The notes under the pieces are model-generated. The model had not been told where the DNA came from and searched no databases. It worked only from the letters and a program-made list of their open reading frames with translations. A program made the translations under genes and the position numbers. DNA of 61,890 bases from an uncultured Bacteroidales bacterium (GTDB lineage Bacteria > Bacteroidota > Bacteroidia > Bacteroidales > UBA3824), in contig CALFIU010000167.1 of the NCBI GenBank assembly GCA_937877455.1, positions 1-61,890 of the forward strand, read 5' to 3'. Positions 51,403 to 57,878 of the stretch are shown here, piece after piece. The number at the start of each line of letters is the position of its first letter. Positions within the stretch are counted from its first letter, which is position 1.

Positions 51403-51431
51403 CCGCTCCTTATCTCCCGACAATGAGCTGG
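51403..51431 (-). promoter_or_regulatory. Leader hairpin B (loop GTCGGGAGATA)
   Basis: GCTC/GAGC stem around ATTGTCGGGAGATAAG, followed by CGGTTTTAGA. A direct-repeat relative of hairpin A (11 identical loop bases) 56 bases upstream of it. Confidence 0.4.
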
Positions 51432-51561
51432 AACAAATGAGTGTTATTTGAAGAAACTATGTATTGTCGATAAAAGCGGCCGACGGGTGTTTCGCAACGG
51501 CCATCGGCCTGTAACCCTCTGATACCAAAGTACCAACAATGAAAAAATTCTTCAATCTCTC

Positions 51562-52551
51562 TTATCGTTTCTTGTTCGTTCGCTTTCGTCGCATCTTGTC
51601 GAGCGGCCACTTGGCCGTGTAGTGCTGCTTGTAGTAGTTCAGCGACATCGTGCTGTCCTGGAATCCTTCGACAATGCTCTTCCTGCCATTGGCCGTATTG
51701 ATAAGCGTGTTGGGATCAATGCCGATGCAGCCCAACAGACGGGAAAGCAGCTCGACCGACAGGAACATCTTGGACAAGTCGGTCAGGAGTTCGGTCATCG
51801 AGGCCGTCTCGCTGAATGTGGGATAATCGATGTCCGTCCCGTCCTCATAACGCACGTCTATCGTGTTCGTCAGCTTGACGCATTGCGCTGCCAGCTTGTT
51901 GCAGTTGAGCGAGCGGTAGATGGGGTAATGGTCAATGGCGGGCAGGGACTTCTGGGCGACGAACTGGTAGCACTGGTGGGCGAAGTTGGTCAGCACAACC
52001 GTCTTGATGACGTCGGCCAATGCCCACGGGTCGCGTGCCACCTTGTTAAGCTCGCATTGACGGGCGATGATGTATCGGCCAATGGCATCCGTGACGGGAG
52101 CGAAAGCCTCTTCGAGCGTGTCGGCCATATCTGCACATTGCTCGGGCATATCCGTTAGACCCGTGCGGTGCATCTGCCGGTTAATCATGGCCGCGATGTC
52201 GCGCTCCTGCTTGCGTGCTGCATTGGCCGTAGCATTGACTATGGCGCGGAACTTGCCATCCTGCCAGTAGTTGATGTCGTAGGTGTACCGCTCGCGTCCC
52301 TCGGGTGTGGCTGATGCTGCCAGCCGCTCTGTGAGGGTGAGGGCTTGCGTGATTGCCATCGTTGCAATGCCGACCAGGGCGCAAAGTCCCATCTCCAGCA
52401 GGTCGCCGCCCATTGCGGCGTAGTTGGCCTGAGCCACGCGCTCGGCCTGCTTTGCGCGTTCTGCCTCGATACGGGCGCGGTGCTGTGCCACGATGTCGTA
52501 TGACGGGACGAACACCTGTTGCCTATTGGCGATTGTTATTGTTTGGTTCAT
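51562..52551 (-). CDS. Hypothetical protein with a short hydrophobic segment
   Basis: A 329-residue protein from the ATG at 52551 (MNQTITIANRQQVFVPSYDI), preceded by leader hairpin C. Residues about 30-50 are a charged helix (RARIEAERAKQAERVAQANY), followed by one hydrophobic stretch (LLEMGLCALVGIATMAITQA, about 54-73) that may be a membrane helix. The rest is alpha-helical with DIAAMINRQMH and NLAAQC-type segments and a basic end (KMRRKRTNKKR). No family recognised. The leader resembles that of the downstream methylase, hinting at shared control. Confidence 0.55.
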   Translation of the reverse strand: MNQTITIANRQQVFVPSYDIVAQHRARIEAERAKQAERVAQANYAAMGGDLLEMGLCALVGIATMAITQALTLTERLAASATPEGRERYTYDINYWQDGKFRAIVNATANAARKQERDIAAMINRQMHRTGLTDMPEQCADMADTLEEAFAPVTDAIGRYIIARQCELNKVARDPWALADVIKTVVLTNFAHQCYQFVAQKSLPAIDHYPIYRSLNCNKLAAQCVKLTNTIDVRYEDGTDIDYPTFSETASMTELLTDLSKMFLSVELLSRLLGCIGIDPNTLINTANGRKSIVEGFQDSTMSLNYYKQHYTAKWPLDKMRRKRTNKKR

Positions 52552-52581
52552 ATTGTTGTCTCGTTGTCTTAATTTAAAAAT

Positions 52582-52608
52582 CCCCGCGCATCTCCCAACG
52601 AACGGGGG
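52582..52608 (-). promoter_or_regulatory. Leader hairpin C (loop GTTGGGAGATG)
   Basis: CCCCCG pairs with CGGGG around TTCGTTGGGAGATGCG, followed by ATTTTTAA, 31 bases before the ATG at 52551. It shares nine of eleven loop bases with hairpins A and B and the same distance to the start codon. Confidence 0.45.
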
Positions 52609-52611
52609 TGT

Positions 52612-52703
52612 CCTTGCTTTCAAAATTTTGTGATGATAAATCCGTTGGAAATCGTAAAACCTAAAATTAAACCCTACAATCCACATGAAGGATGAAAGCA
52701 AGG
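52612..52703. repeat. 11-base inverted repeat in a 177-base intergenic region
   Basis: CCTTGCTTTCA (52612-52622) is the exact reverse complement of TGAAAGCAAGG (52693-52703), with 70 A/T-rich bases between. The region 52552-52728 holds no gene. With hairpin C adjacent, it may encode a structured RNA or act as a terminator for the gene ending at 52729. Confidence 0.45.
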
Positions 52704-52728
52704 TATGGTAAATTTCACAATGGGCTGG

Positions 52729-52974
52729 TTATGCGTGGAACTTTCTCAATGCCTCGGTCTGGGCAATCTGCTCGGCCGATGGTTCCGTTTTCTTCTCTGC
52801 CGACATCGAAAGTTCTGCGATTCTTGCCTTGCACTTCTCGATGCAGCCTTCAAGTTCTGCTGCGTGCTTCAATAGTGTTTCGGCTTTACGGCGTGTCTGG
52901 CGTGCCGTTGTCGTGGCGACCACCAGCTTGTCTGTCAGTTCCTCGATGGTGAGGTTCTCGAATTTCTTTGCCAT
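52729..52974 (-). CDS. Small coiled-coil protein
   Basis: An 81-residue protein from the ATG at 52974 (MAKKFENLTIEELTDKLVVA); an in-frame GTG 34 codons upstream overlaps other small frames. A long helix (KAETLLKHAAELEGCIEKCK) is followed by an acidic tail with EKKTEPSAEQIAQTEALRKF. Likely a dimeric coiled coil. No family. Confidence 0.55.
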   Translation of the reverse strand: MAKKFENLTIEELTDKLVVATTTARQTRRKAETLLKHAAELEGCIEKCKARIAELSMSAEKKTEPSAEQIAQTEALRKFHA

Positions 52975-52988
52975 AGTTGTTTGTTGTT

Positions 52989-53090
52989 TTAGGTTAGACT
53001 TTGATTCTTTGTGTTCCACTTTGCCACGGCGAGGCCGTACCAGGCTTTCAAGACGTTCACGGCCGATGGCATCCACGCGGTCAGTTTCAT
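52989..53090 (-). CDS. Micro-ORF, 33 residues
   Basis: MKLTAWMPSAVNVLKAWYGL then AVAKWNTKNQSLT. The start overlaps the stop of the 23-residue frame before it (ATGA) and the stop lies 14 bases before the next gene. It has an amphipathic aromatic helix. Coding status is uncertain and rests on the coupling pattern. Confidence 0.35.
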   Translation of the reverse strand: MKLTAWMPSAVNVLKAWYGLAVAKWNTKNQSLT

Positions 53091-53158
53091 CGGACTTGTC
53101 GGTCGGCCCTATTCACTTCCCCCTTGCAGCCCATCGCAGGCCAAATTTTAGTACCCAT
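53087..53158 (-). CDS. Micro-ORF, 23 residues
   Basis: MGTKIWPAMGCKGEVNRADR. Coupled by ATGA overlap to the following 33-residue frame. It lies within the loop and arm of an inverted repeat (53126-53179), so the sequence may instead be selected for RNA structure. Confidence 0.28.
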   Translation of the reverse strand: MGTKIWPAMGCKGEVNRADRQVR

Positions 53159-53179
53159 CTTGTCATCCCGATGGGCTGC
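53126..53179. repeat. 11-base inverted repeat
   Basis: GCAGCCCATCG (53126-53136) is the reverse complement of CGATGGGCTGC (53169-53179), with 32 bases between. It overlaps the micro-ORFs at 53087 and 53163. Possible regulatory hairpin. Confidence 0.5.
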
Positions 53180-53303
53180 GATGTTCCGAGGTGGCTGCAA
53201 GGTTCGTTCCCGGGCTTCGGGCTTCCTTCACTCGTCGCTGTTTTCTCTGCTCCGTGCCTGTGGGTCGTGGACTGTTACATTGCTCGATGGCGTTACCGTT
53301 CAT
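53163..53303 (-). CDS. Micro-ORF, 46 residues
   Basis: MNGNAIEQCNSPRPTGTEQR then KQRRVKEARSPGTNL. Polar and basic, no hydrophobic core, with the last codons inside an inverted-repeat arm. It fills part of a 355-base gap between better genes. Low confidence as a protein. Confidence 0.3.
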   Translation of the reverse strand: MNGNAIEQCNSPRPTGTEQRKQRRVKEARSPGTNLAATSEHRSPSG

Positions 53304-53330
53304 CGCGACCTCACCGTGGCGTGGCAACAC

Positions 53331-53462
53331 TCAATGCTTGAACGTGACGGTCAGAATGACCGCTGCAAGGATGCCGAGACCGATGATGGTGATGATATAC
53401 AGCATCCCGTCGGACTGCTCGCGTTCTTCGCGTTCCTTGTCTGTGATTTGTTCTTTTTCCAT
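53331..53462 (-). CDS. Single-pass membrane microprotein
   Basis: A 43-residue protein: charged N-terminus (MEKEQITDKEREEREQSDG) and one transmembrane helix (MLYIITIIGLGILAAVILTV). The charge-then-helix design is a strong protein signature. It starts inside the 3' part of the gene beginning at 53614, in another frame. It may be an inner-membrane toxin, exclusion or lysis-timing protein. Confidence 0.55.
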   Translation of the reverse strand: MEKEQITDKEREEREQSDGMLYIITIIGLGILAAVILTVTFKH

Positions 53463-53614
53463 TGTCTTTTTCGTTTGTATCTGTCCAAAACATTACGCAT
53501 CGCTTTCTCCGTTGGTTTCTCGTCAAATGGCCAGTTGGCCGCGATGACCTTGAACGGAATGTCGGTTGCGCGTTGTTGGCGCAGATAGGTTATCATTCTT
53601 GCTGTCCAATACAT
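53351..53614 (-). CDS. Small basic protein overlapping a membrane microprotein
   Basis: An 87-codon frame (MYWTARMITYLRQQRATDIP, then WPFDEKPTEKAMRNVLDRYK). The first 53 residues look like a genuine helical basic domain. The last 35 (CCISSPSSVSASLQ) look like out-of-frame reading of the membrane microprotein gene. Either the genes truly overlap by 112 bases or the stop is a recent loss. Confidence 0.45.
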   Translation of the reverse strand: MYWTARMITYLRQQRATDIPFKVIAANWPFDEKPTEKAMRNVLDRYKRKRQWKKNKSQTRNAKNASSPTGCCISSPSSVSASLQRSF

Positions 53615-53617
53615 AGG

Positions 53618-54220
53618 TCACTCGTTATTATCCAGCACTTCCTTGAACTCGTCGTAGGCTCGTTGCATCTTTTCTGGTGCTGTGCCATTTGCGAGCTGTT
53701 CTCTTAACTCAGCATTGGCCTTATCGTTGTCGGCTTTTGCTTTGTTGTACTCGTCGCGTGTGCCGTTCAGGATGTCGCCGATGCGCGTGTTGATTCCATA
53801 TTCATTGGCCATAATGTCGGCCATCTGAAATCGCAACTTGCTGTCGCACACGGAGTGCATCTGCTTTGTCTCTCTCAATCCCATCAACCAACTGCGCAGG
53901 TTGATGTTGGGGAAGAAATACTCGTGGACGGCCGATGTCTTGACATCAACGATTTTTTCTTCGCCGTCCTGCCACCACTGCTGCCACTCAAGGATTGTGT
54001 CGGCCACCTTATCTCGTGTGCCGTAGATGCTTACCCAGTGGTCGAGGTTGTCAATGATGATCTGCATCTCCTCAAGGGTGAGACAAGTGTTATCGTCGAA
54101 GGTACATAGGCCATAGGTATCTTCGCCTACCCAGTCATAGCGGTTTGCACCGAGCAGTTTTGCTGTGAGCCTTGCGTACTCATTGGCCACGGTTCTTAAA
54201 GTCTCTTCCAAGTTTGCCAT
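53618..54220 (-). CDS. Hypothetical 200-residue protein
   Basis: A soluble acidic protein (MANLEETLRTVANEYARLTA; then TFDDNTCLTLEEMQIIIDNL and VAHEYFFP-type aromatic segments), with a C-terminal charged helix (NKAKADNDKANAELREQL). The next start is three bases away. No family recognised. Length and composition suggest an early regulatory protein or part of a replication complex. Confidence 0.52.
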   Translation of the reverse strand: MANLEETLRTVANEYARLTAKLLGANRYDWVGEDTYGLCTFDDNTCLTLEEMQIIIDNLDHWVSIYGTRDKVADTILEWQQWWQDGEEKIVDVKTSAVHEYFFPNINLRSWLMGLRETKQMHSVCDSKLRFQMADIMANEYGINTRIGDILNGTRDEYNKAKADNDKANAELREQLANGTAPEKMQRAYDEFKEVLDNNE

Positions 54221-54242
54221 TGTGATTTAGTTTTAAGGGTTA

Positions 54243-54344
54243 TTACTCTACCGTCTCGAAGAATACGATGATTGCGGCCATCATGGCCAGAACTCCGAGC
54301 CAGCCCCATACGTAGGGCGGTATCTTGTGATGTCTTCGTCTCAT
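54243..54344 (-). CDS. Tiny membrane protein, 33 residues
   Basis: MRRRHHKIPPYVWGWLGVLA then MMAAIIVFFETVE: a basic N-terminus and one hydrophobic helix. The start overlaps the upstream stop (CAATGA). Composition is characteristic of phage membrane microproteins; role unknown. Confidence 0.5.
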   Translation of the reverse strand: MRRRHHKIPPYVWGWLGVLAMMAAIIVFFETVE

Positions 54345-54502
54345 TGTCGTTTCGGGTTAATGTACTTCGCCATCCGTTCCAGCTCCATGCAATAGCCGTA
54401 GAGCGTACCGATGCAGTATTCTGCATTGTTCAGCCTTGTGCGATAGGCGCACTCCTGACATCGCGACGGGAGCGGATTTGGTAATTCGTTTTCTCGCTTC
54501 AT
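54341..54502 (-). CDS. Small Cys-pair protein, 53 residues
   Basis: MKRENELPNPLPSRCQECAY, with C-x2-C at 15-18 and further Cys at residues 30 and 38, a possible zinc site, followed by a basic tail. It overlaps genes on both sides by four bases, so translation is coupled through three genes in a row. Confidence 0.5.
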   Translation of the reverse strand: MKRENELPNPLPSRCQECAYRTRLNNAEYCIGTLYGYCMELERMAKYINPKRQ

Positions 54503-54732
54503 TGCGCCAGCCTATATTCGGCCACCCTCTTGCCGGTTGCCGTTACAATCTTGCGGGATTCAATGGCCAGGTTGAACTTCTGTCGCAGGTCGCAGATACG
54601 GCTTGCCAGCCTCATGCAGCCGAATCGTTTCAGAGCTTCAAGGCTTGTCAGCGCGTGGCCTTTTTGCAGCCACGCGGCTATTGCCTTGTTTTGGCTTTCG
54701 CACTCTTTTGCGTTGTCGTTGATGTTTGCCAT
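54499..54732 (-). CDS. Helix-turn-helix protein, HTH_39-like
   Basis: A 77-residue protein with ESQNKAIAAWLQKGHALTSL, then EALKRFGCMRLASRICDLRQ and GKRVAEYRL. The order I..yL..G..lt..eAl..fg..RLa.RI.DLR and the A-E-Y ending match the small phage winged-helix family HTH_39. Probably a DNA-binding regulator of the early operon. Confidence 0.75.
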   Translation of the reverse strand: MANINDNAKECESQNKAIAAWLQKGHALTSLEALKRFGCMRLASRICDLRQKFNLAIESRKIVTATGKRVAEYRLAQ

Positions 54733-54750
54733 AGTGTTGTTGTTTTTAGG

Positions 54751-55035
54751 TTATAGATTCTCACGGCGTTTTTTGCGATATTCACACAAAGCAGGGGGCA
54801 TTTCCAGTAATGCTTTGGCCAATACGTCCCAATCGCCATCCGATATATTGAGGTTGGGTTTCAGCATAGTTGGATGTTCCATCCACCAATCGACGGCGTA
54901 TTGGACAAACTCGTCGCTTAACGTAGATATTTCTTGCTCGATCCGTTCGTAGATTTGCCTTTCGGCCAATTCTTCGTCCGGGTCTGACCACCACGGTGCG
55001 CGGCTGTCATATTGAGCTCCTGGAGGTAGGTTCAT
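54751..55035 (-). CDS. Hypothetical 94-residue protein
   Basis: MNLPPGAQYDSRAPWWSDPD, then an acidic helical region (ERIEQEISTLSDEFVQYAVD) and a basic end (EYRKKRRENL). It overlaps the upstream gene by 29 bases. Trp-rich N-terminus, no known motif. Confidence 0.5.
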   Translation of the reverse strand: MNLPPGAQYDSRAPWWSDPDEELAERQIYERIEQEISTLSDEFVQYAVDWWMEHPTMLKPNLNISDGDWDVLAKALLEMPPALCEYRKKRRENL

Positions 55036-55198
55036 TGTTCTCTTTGATTATGTCGATGGCCTTTTGTAGGCCAGCGGCCTTGTTCTTGAACTCAATGGCC
55101 TTTTCAGGCTCTTTGTACTTGCAGGCTACGTCTGCATCGTTCAGATATTCGTCACGCTCATGCTCGAGACGAGCGATGATTATTCCGATAGTTTCCAT
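55007..55198 (-). CDS. Small coiled-coil protein
   Basis: 63 residues from the ATG at 55198 (METIGIIIARLEHERDEYLN); the earlier possible start at 55240 overlaps the previous gene. A helical EKAIEFKNKAAGLQKAIDII segment gives a simple hairpin of two helices. It overlaps the next gene by 29 bases. Confidence 0.48.
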   Translation of the reverse strand: METIGIIIARLEHERDEYLNDADVACKYKEPEKAIEFKNKAAGLQKAIDIIKENNEPTSRSSI

Positions 55199-55202
55199 CT
55201 GA

Positions 55203-55832
55203 TCATAACTTGATGTGGTATTCCTTAGCCAATGCCTCAATCGAATCGTGGCCGTAGGCTGCTTTTGTAAGGTTGATAAACTCGCGCATCGTCATCTGTC
55301 CGTTCTCCACGTCGATGTCGTGCGTCTTGGCAAACTCTCTTCGTCCGAACTCGCAGCTGCCCGTCAGTCGGTTGTGGATGACAAACAGCCTGCTGTTTTC
55401 TATCGGCACGTCCACGTCGGGATATTCGGCCGTCAGCCTCTCGATACGCTTCTCTATCGGCTCGTTGGCCAATGCCTTGTCCGTTGCGGCCTGTAGTGCT
55501 TCATGCGCCGTCTCGCCATGGCCGAACCAGTTGCAGACCTTGGCAACGTAACACGGTACCTTGATACTGTTGTGACGGATGGTGTACCCCTTGGCCACAT
55601 TGCCGTGTACGCTCTTTATGGCCGTCGGCACTCCGTCGATGATGTACAGCTTATCTCCATCGAACTCTTTTATGCCGTCGCCGTAGCCGTTGCCGTAGCC
55701 GTTGCCGTAGCCGTTGCCGTAGCCGTAGCCGTTGCCGTTGCCGTAGCCGTAGCCGTTGCCGTAGCCGTAGCCGTAGCCGTCGCCGTAGCTGACAGAAACA
55801 AACTGCTTTATGGTCTCAATCAACGTGTCCAT
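55203..55832 (-). CDS. DUF7666-like protein with Gly-Tyr-Gly-Asn repeat tract
   Basis: A 209-residue protein. Residues about 16-53 are a low-complexity tract of GYGN, GYGY and GDGY units. The rest (GYTIRHNSIKVPCYVAKVCN, then GHGETAHEALQAATDKAL) follows the pattern of DUF7666, a small phage-associated domain with VAk..g..aHG.T...A..dA. The tract is encoded by six-base units (55675-55788) and so can change length. Function unknown. Confidence 0.62.
   Translation of the reverse strand: MDTLIETIKQFVSVSYGDGYGYGYGNGYGYGNGNGYGYGNGYGNGYGNGYGDGIKEFDGDKLYIIDGVPTAIKSVHGNVAKGYTIRHNSIKVPCYVAKVCNWFGHGETAHEALQAATDKALANEPIEKRIERLTAEYPDVDVPIENSRLFVIHNRLTGSCEFGRREFAKTHDIDVENGQMTMREFINLTKAAYGHDSIEALAKEYHIKL
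55675..55788 (-). repeat. Hexanucleotide tandem repeat
   Basis: About 19 units of the six-base forms CCGTAG, CCGTTG and CCGTCG on the + strand, coding Gly-Tyr, Gly-Asn and Gly-Asp in the gene at 55203. Unit changes keep the frame, so replication slippage would only alter tract length. Confidence 0.85.
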
Positions 55833-56128
55833 GGCTTATATCCGTCGAGGTTCTTGATGGCTGCATCCGTCATCGGGATAATCTGGCATACGCGGTTCAG
55901 TACCATCGACCCGACCTTGATGCAGATTCGTGTGTCGCCTCCGCTCTTGATGCCGTGGTCGGCAATGTCCGACAGGCAGTCTGCCCCTTCCCACCGCCAG
56001 ATGTTGCGGACGTTCACAACTCGCACGGTTTCACCTTCAATGTCGGTGACTGTGCCGTAATACACTCCAGCATCGTAGCTGCGCACAAGGCAGACCTTGC
56101 CGATGCAATCCTTGTAAATCTCTTTCAT
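55820..56128 (-). CDS. DUF6948-like phage protein
   Basis: 102 residues (MKEIYKDCIGKVCLVRSYDA). VRSYDAGVYYGTV and VVNVRNIWRWEGADCLSDIA match the recurring phage pattern G..V.VRt..AGV..G.l......v.l...r.iW.W.GA..L..iA (DUF6948 as I recall). Common in early regions of gut phages, role unknown. It overlaps the next gene by 13 bases. Confidence 0.6.
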   Translation of the reverse strand: MKEIYKDCIGKVCLVRSYDAGVYYGTVTDIEGETVRVVNVRNIWRWEGADCLSDIADHGIKSGGDTRICIKVGSMVLNRVCQIIPMTDAAIKNLDGYKPWTR

Positions 56129-56147
56129 TTTCGTTTTGGTTTATGGT

Positions 56148-57038
56148 TTATTTCTTTTTCCGTGCCGCAAGCAGCGCGGGGATTGAATGAATTTCTTTGC
56201 GATGATCCTTGATGTAGGCAATCTTGTCTTGCATTATTTTCCAGAAGTCCATATCAGGCGGCTCCTGTTTGTCGATGTAAGCCGCCACTTTCTTTCGCGC
56301 TTCTGCATCCAGTTTCAACGCCGCTATCGCAGTCAGGAATTTTTGGAAGGGAGTAAACGGTTGGTTGTCTTCCCATAGCCGATGCAGCGAATTATCGAGC
56401 ATTACAGTGTCACCCCGGCATTTGGCAACCAACTGTCGAGCCGTCTCACAGCACAGCTTCATGCCATCCGCCTTGCGCCACACCCATTGCCTTTCATACG
56501 CTGGCACAAGTCCCGTTGGGATAGCACATTGCGCTTCTTCGACTTTCCCCATATAATCCTCAAAACTCAATTCCTCCACAGCCGCATCAGCGGCGTCCTT
56601 TGCCCCTTGGGGGGCTTTGGGGGGATTATTTGATTCTGAAGATTTATCTGAAGAATCTACAGATACAGAATCAGATACAGATACAGATACAGCATCGTTT
56701 GCATCGTTTCGCATTGCGGAATATGCGGCCGCATCCGTTCGCATCGTTTCGCATCCGTTCGCATCGTTATCTGTTGATTTTTCTATTTTTTTACCCCAAC
56801 GTCTTGCGGCTGCAACCTTTCGCTGCTCAATTGCAGCGTCATATTTCTCGTTCGATTCATCAATAGAGGCGCGGAACATGGCAGCAAGCGGTTTGAGAAA
56901 GGCAGGGATTGGGAGCTCTTCGCCGTTGAGGGCGTAGGCGGAAATCCACTGCATGAACGTCCATCGGTCGTTGATGTCTTCGATGCTGTCCAGGACTTCC
57001 ATCCAGTTATCTCTGAAGATGTATGATTTTCTTCCCAT
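56148..57038 (-). CDS. DUF6291-like protein, possible replication-initiation accessory
   Basis: A 296-residue protein from the ATG at 57038 (MGRKSYIFRDNWMEVLDSIE). The N-terminal 75 residues (SIEDINDRWTFMQWISAYAL, then LKPLAAMFRASIDESNEKYD) match DUF6291, often found fused to or replacing phage initiators. A Ser/Asp/Val-rich linker (SVSVSDSVSVDSSDKSSESN) precedes a C-terminal part rich in Trp and Lys. It follows the recombination genes, fitting a DNA-replication role. It starts just after the upstream stop (57040). Confidence 0.6.
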   Translation of the reverse strand: MGRKSYIFRDNWMEVLDSIEDINDRWTFMQWISAYALNGEELPIPAFLKPLAAMFRASIDESNEKYDAAIEQRKVAAARRWGKKIEKSTDNDANGCETMRTDAAAYSAMRNDANDAVSVSVSDSVSVDSSDKSSESNNPPKAPQGAKDAADAAVEELSFEDYMGKVEEAQCAIPTGLVPAYERQWVWRKADGMKLCCETARQLVAKCRGDTVMLDNSLHRLWEDNQPFTPFQKFLTAIAALKLDAEARKKVAAYIDKQEPPDMDFWKIMQDKIAYIKDHRKEIHSIPALLAARKKK

Positions 57039-57039
57039 G

Positions 57040-57474
57040 TTATACAAACTCTTTGTTGCGTTCGATTTCTCGCTCCGCGTGTTCTATGAATGCGCCATCC
57101 TCCGGCGATGGCAGGTAAATTCCGGCTTCGATGCTTGACCAATGTCTGAACCTGTCTATGGCCAACGTCATTTCTTCGCTTGTCAGTTCGGTTGTTGAAC
57201 GTAGGCACTTGATCGTCTGGCCGCGTCGTGACTTGATTTCGCGCTCAAACAGCTGTCTGTTGGCTGCGCGCTTGAAGTAGTCCACCTTGGCCTCTTCTGC
57301 CGATATGCCGTATTCACAAGCGAAATAGCCTATGATGACATGCAGGTAACGGTTTTGCGTCAGCGTCCGTTCCTTGCGCTCCTTGACTTCGATGGTTGCT
57401 CCTTTCAGCGCGAGCTTTTCAAGTCTGGCCTTCAACGCCTCGCGTTCGTCGGCAAAGTTCAGATTGTAGATCAT
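57040..57474 (-). CDS. NinB-like recombination protein
   Basis: 144 residues. TLTQNRYLHVIIGYFACEYG (about 37-56), then AKVDYFKRAANRQLFEREIK and STTELTSEEMTLAIDRFRHW fit NinB (lambda Orf family), which helps load recombinases on single-stranded DNA. It lies in a row with a DUF3127 protein, a nuclease and an annealing protein, forming a recombination set. Confidence 0.75.
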   Translation of the reverse strand: MIYNLNFADEREALKARLEKLALKGATIEVKERKERTLTQNRYLHVIIGYFACEYGISAEEAKVDYFKRAANRQLFEREIKSRRGQTIKCLRSTTELTSEEMTLAIDRFRHWSSIEAGIYLPSPEDGAFIEHAEREIERNKEFV

Positions 57475-57478
57475 AGCG

Positions 57479-57868
57479 TCAGAACATTTGGCCTCCGTTG
57501 GCTTGTGGTGCTTGTTCGGCTACCGGCTGCTGCTCGGCCTGTTGGCCTGCCAGACGGACAAACTTTCCCTCTACACTCGTTGCGTTGCGGTTTTCTCCGG
57601 CAGCGTTCTGATATACTCGGCCGCGGATGTCGAATGTCACGACAATATCCTGTCCGGCCTGGTACTTGTCAAGTTCGGCACAGCGTTCGCCGGAAAAGTT
57701 GATCTCGATGCTCTCGTCATATCCAGCTGCTGTAGGCTCGCCGGTGTAACGGTCGAAATAGAATGGTGTCAGCCACATGAGGCGTTTGTTGATGCTTTTG
57801 CCGCTCTTGCCGGTGATGGTCTCTGTTGCACCTATCCAGTAGATGCGTCCTGTGATTTGGTTTGCCAT
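57479..57868 (-). CDS. DUF3127 single-strand-binding-like protein
   Basis: 129 residues (MANQITGRIYWIGATETITG), then RLMWLTPFYFD and AGQDIVVTFDIRGRVYQNAA, with the DUF3127/OB-fold strand order. A Gln/Pro/Gly tail (about 108-129, ending GGQMF) resembles SSB C-terminal tails that recruit partners. Second DUF3127 gene in the window. Most likely the phage single-strand-binding protein of the recombination set. Confidence 0.72.
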   Translation of the reverse strand: MANQITGRIYWIGATETITGKSGKSINKRLMWLTPFYFDRYTGEPTAAGYDESIEINFSGERCAELDKYQAGQDIVVTFDIRGRVYQNAAGENRNATSVEGKFVRLAGQQAEQQPVAEQAPQANGGQMF

Positions 57869-57878
57869 AGTTGTTTTA

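Larger units (their letters stand above)
51315..51561 (-). other. 247-base leader without a clear gene
   Basis: No convincing gene. It contains two hairpins that share the loop core GTCGGGAGATA (listed separately), an A/T-rich leader to the methylase start (AACAAATTAAAACAACAAG) and remnants of a frame with only a GTG start that ends inside a hairpin. Confidence 0.5.

Noticed and set aside
51410..51610. 66-codon frame between the methylase and the gene at 51562
   Set aside because: It has only a GTG start deep inside the previous gene, the composition is not convincing and it ends within leader hairpin B.
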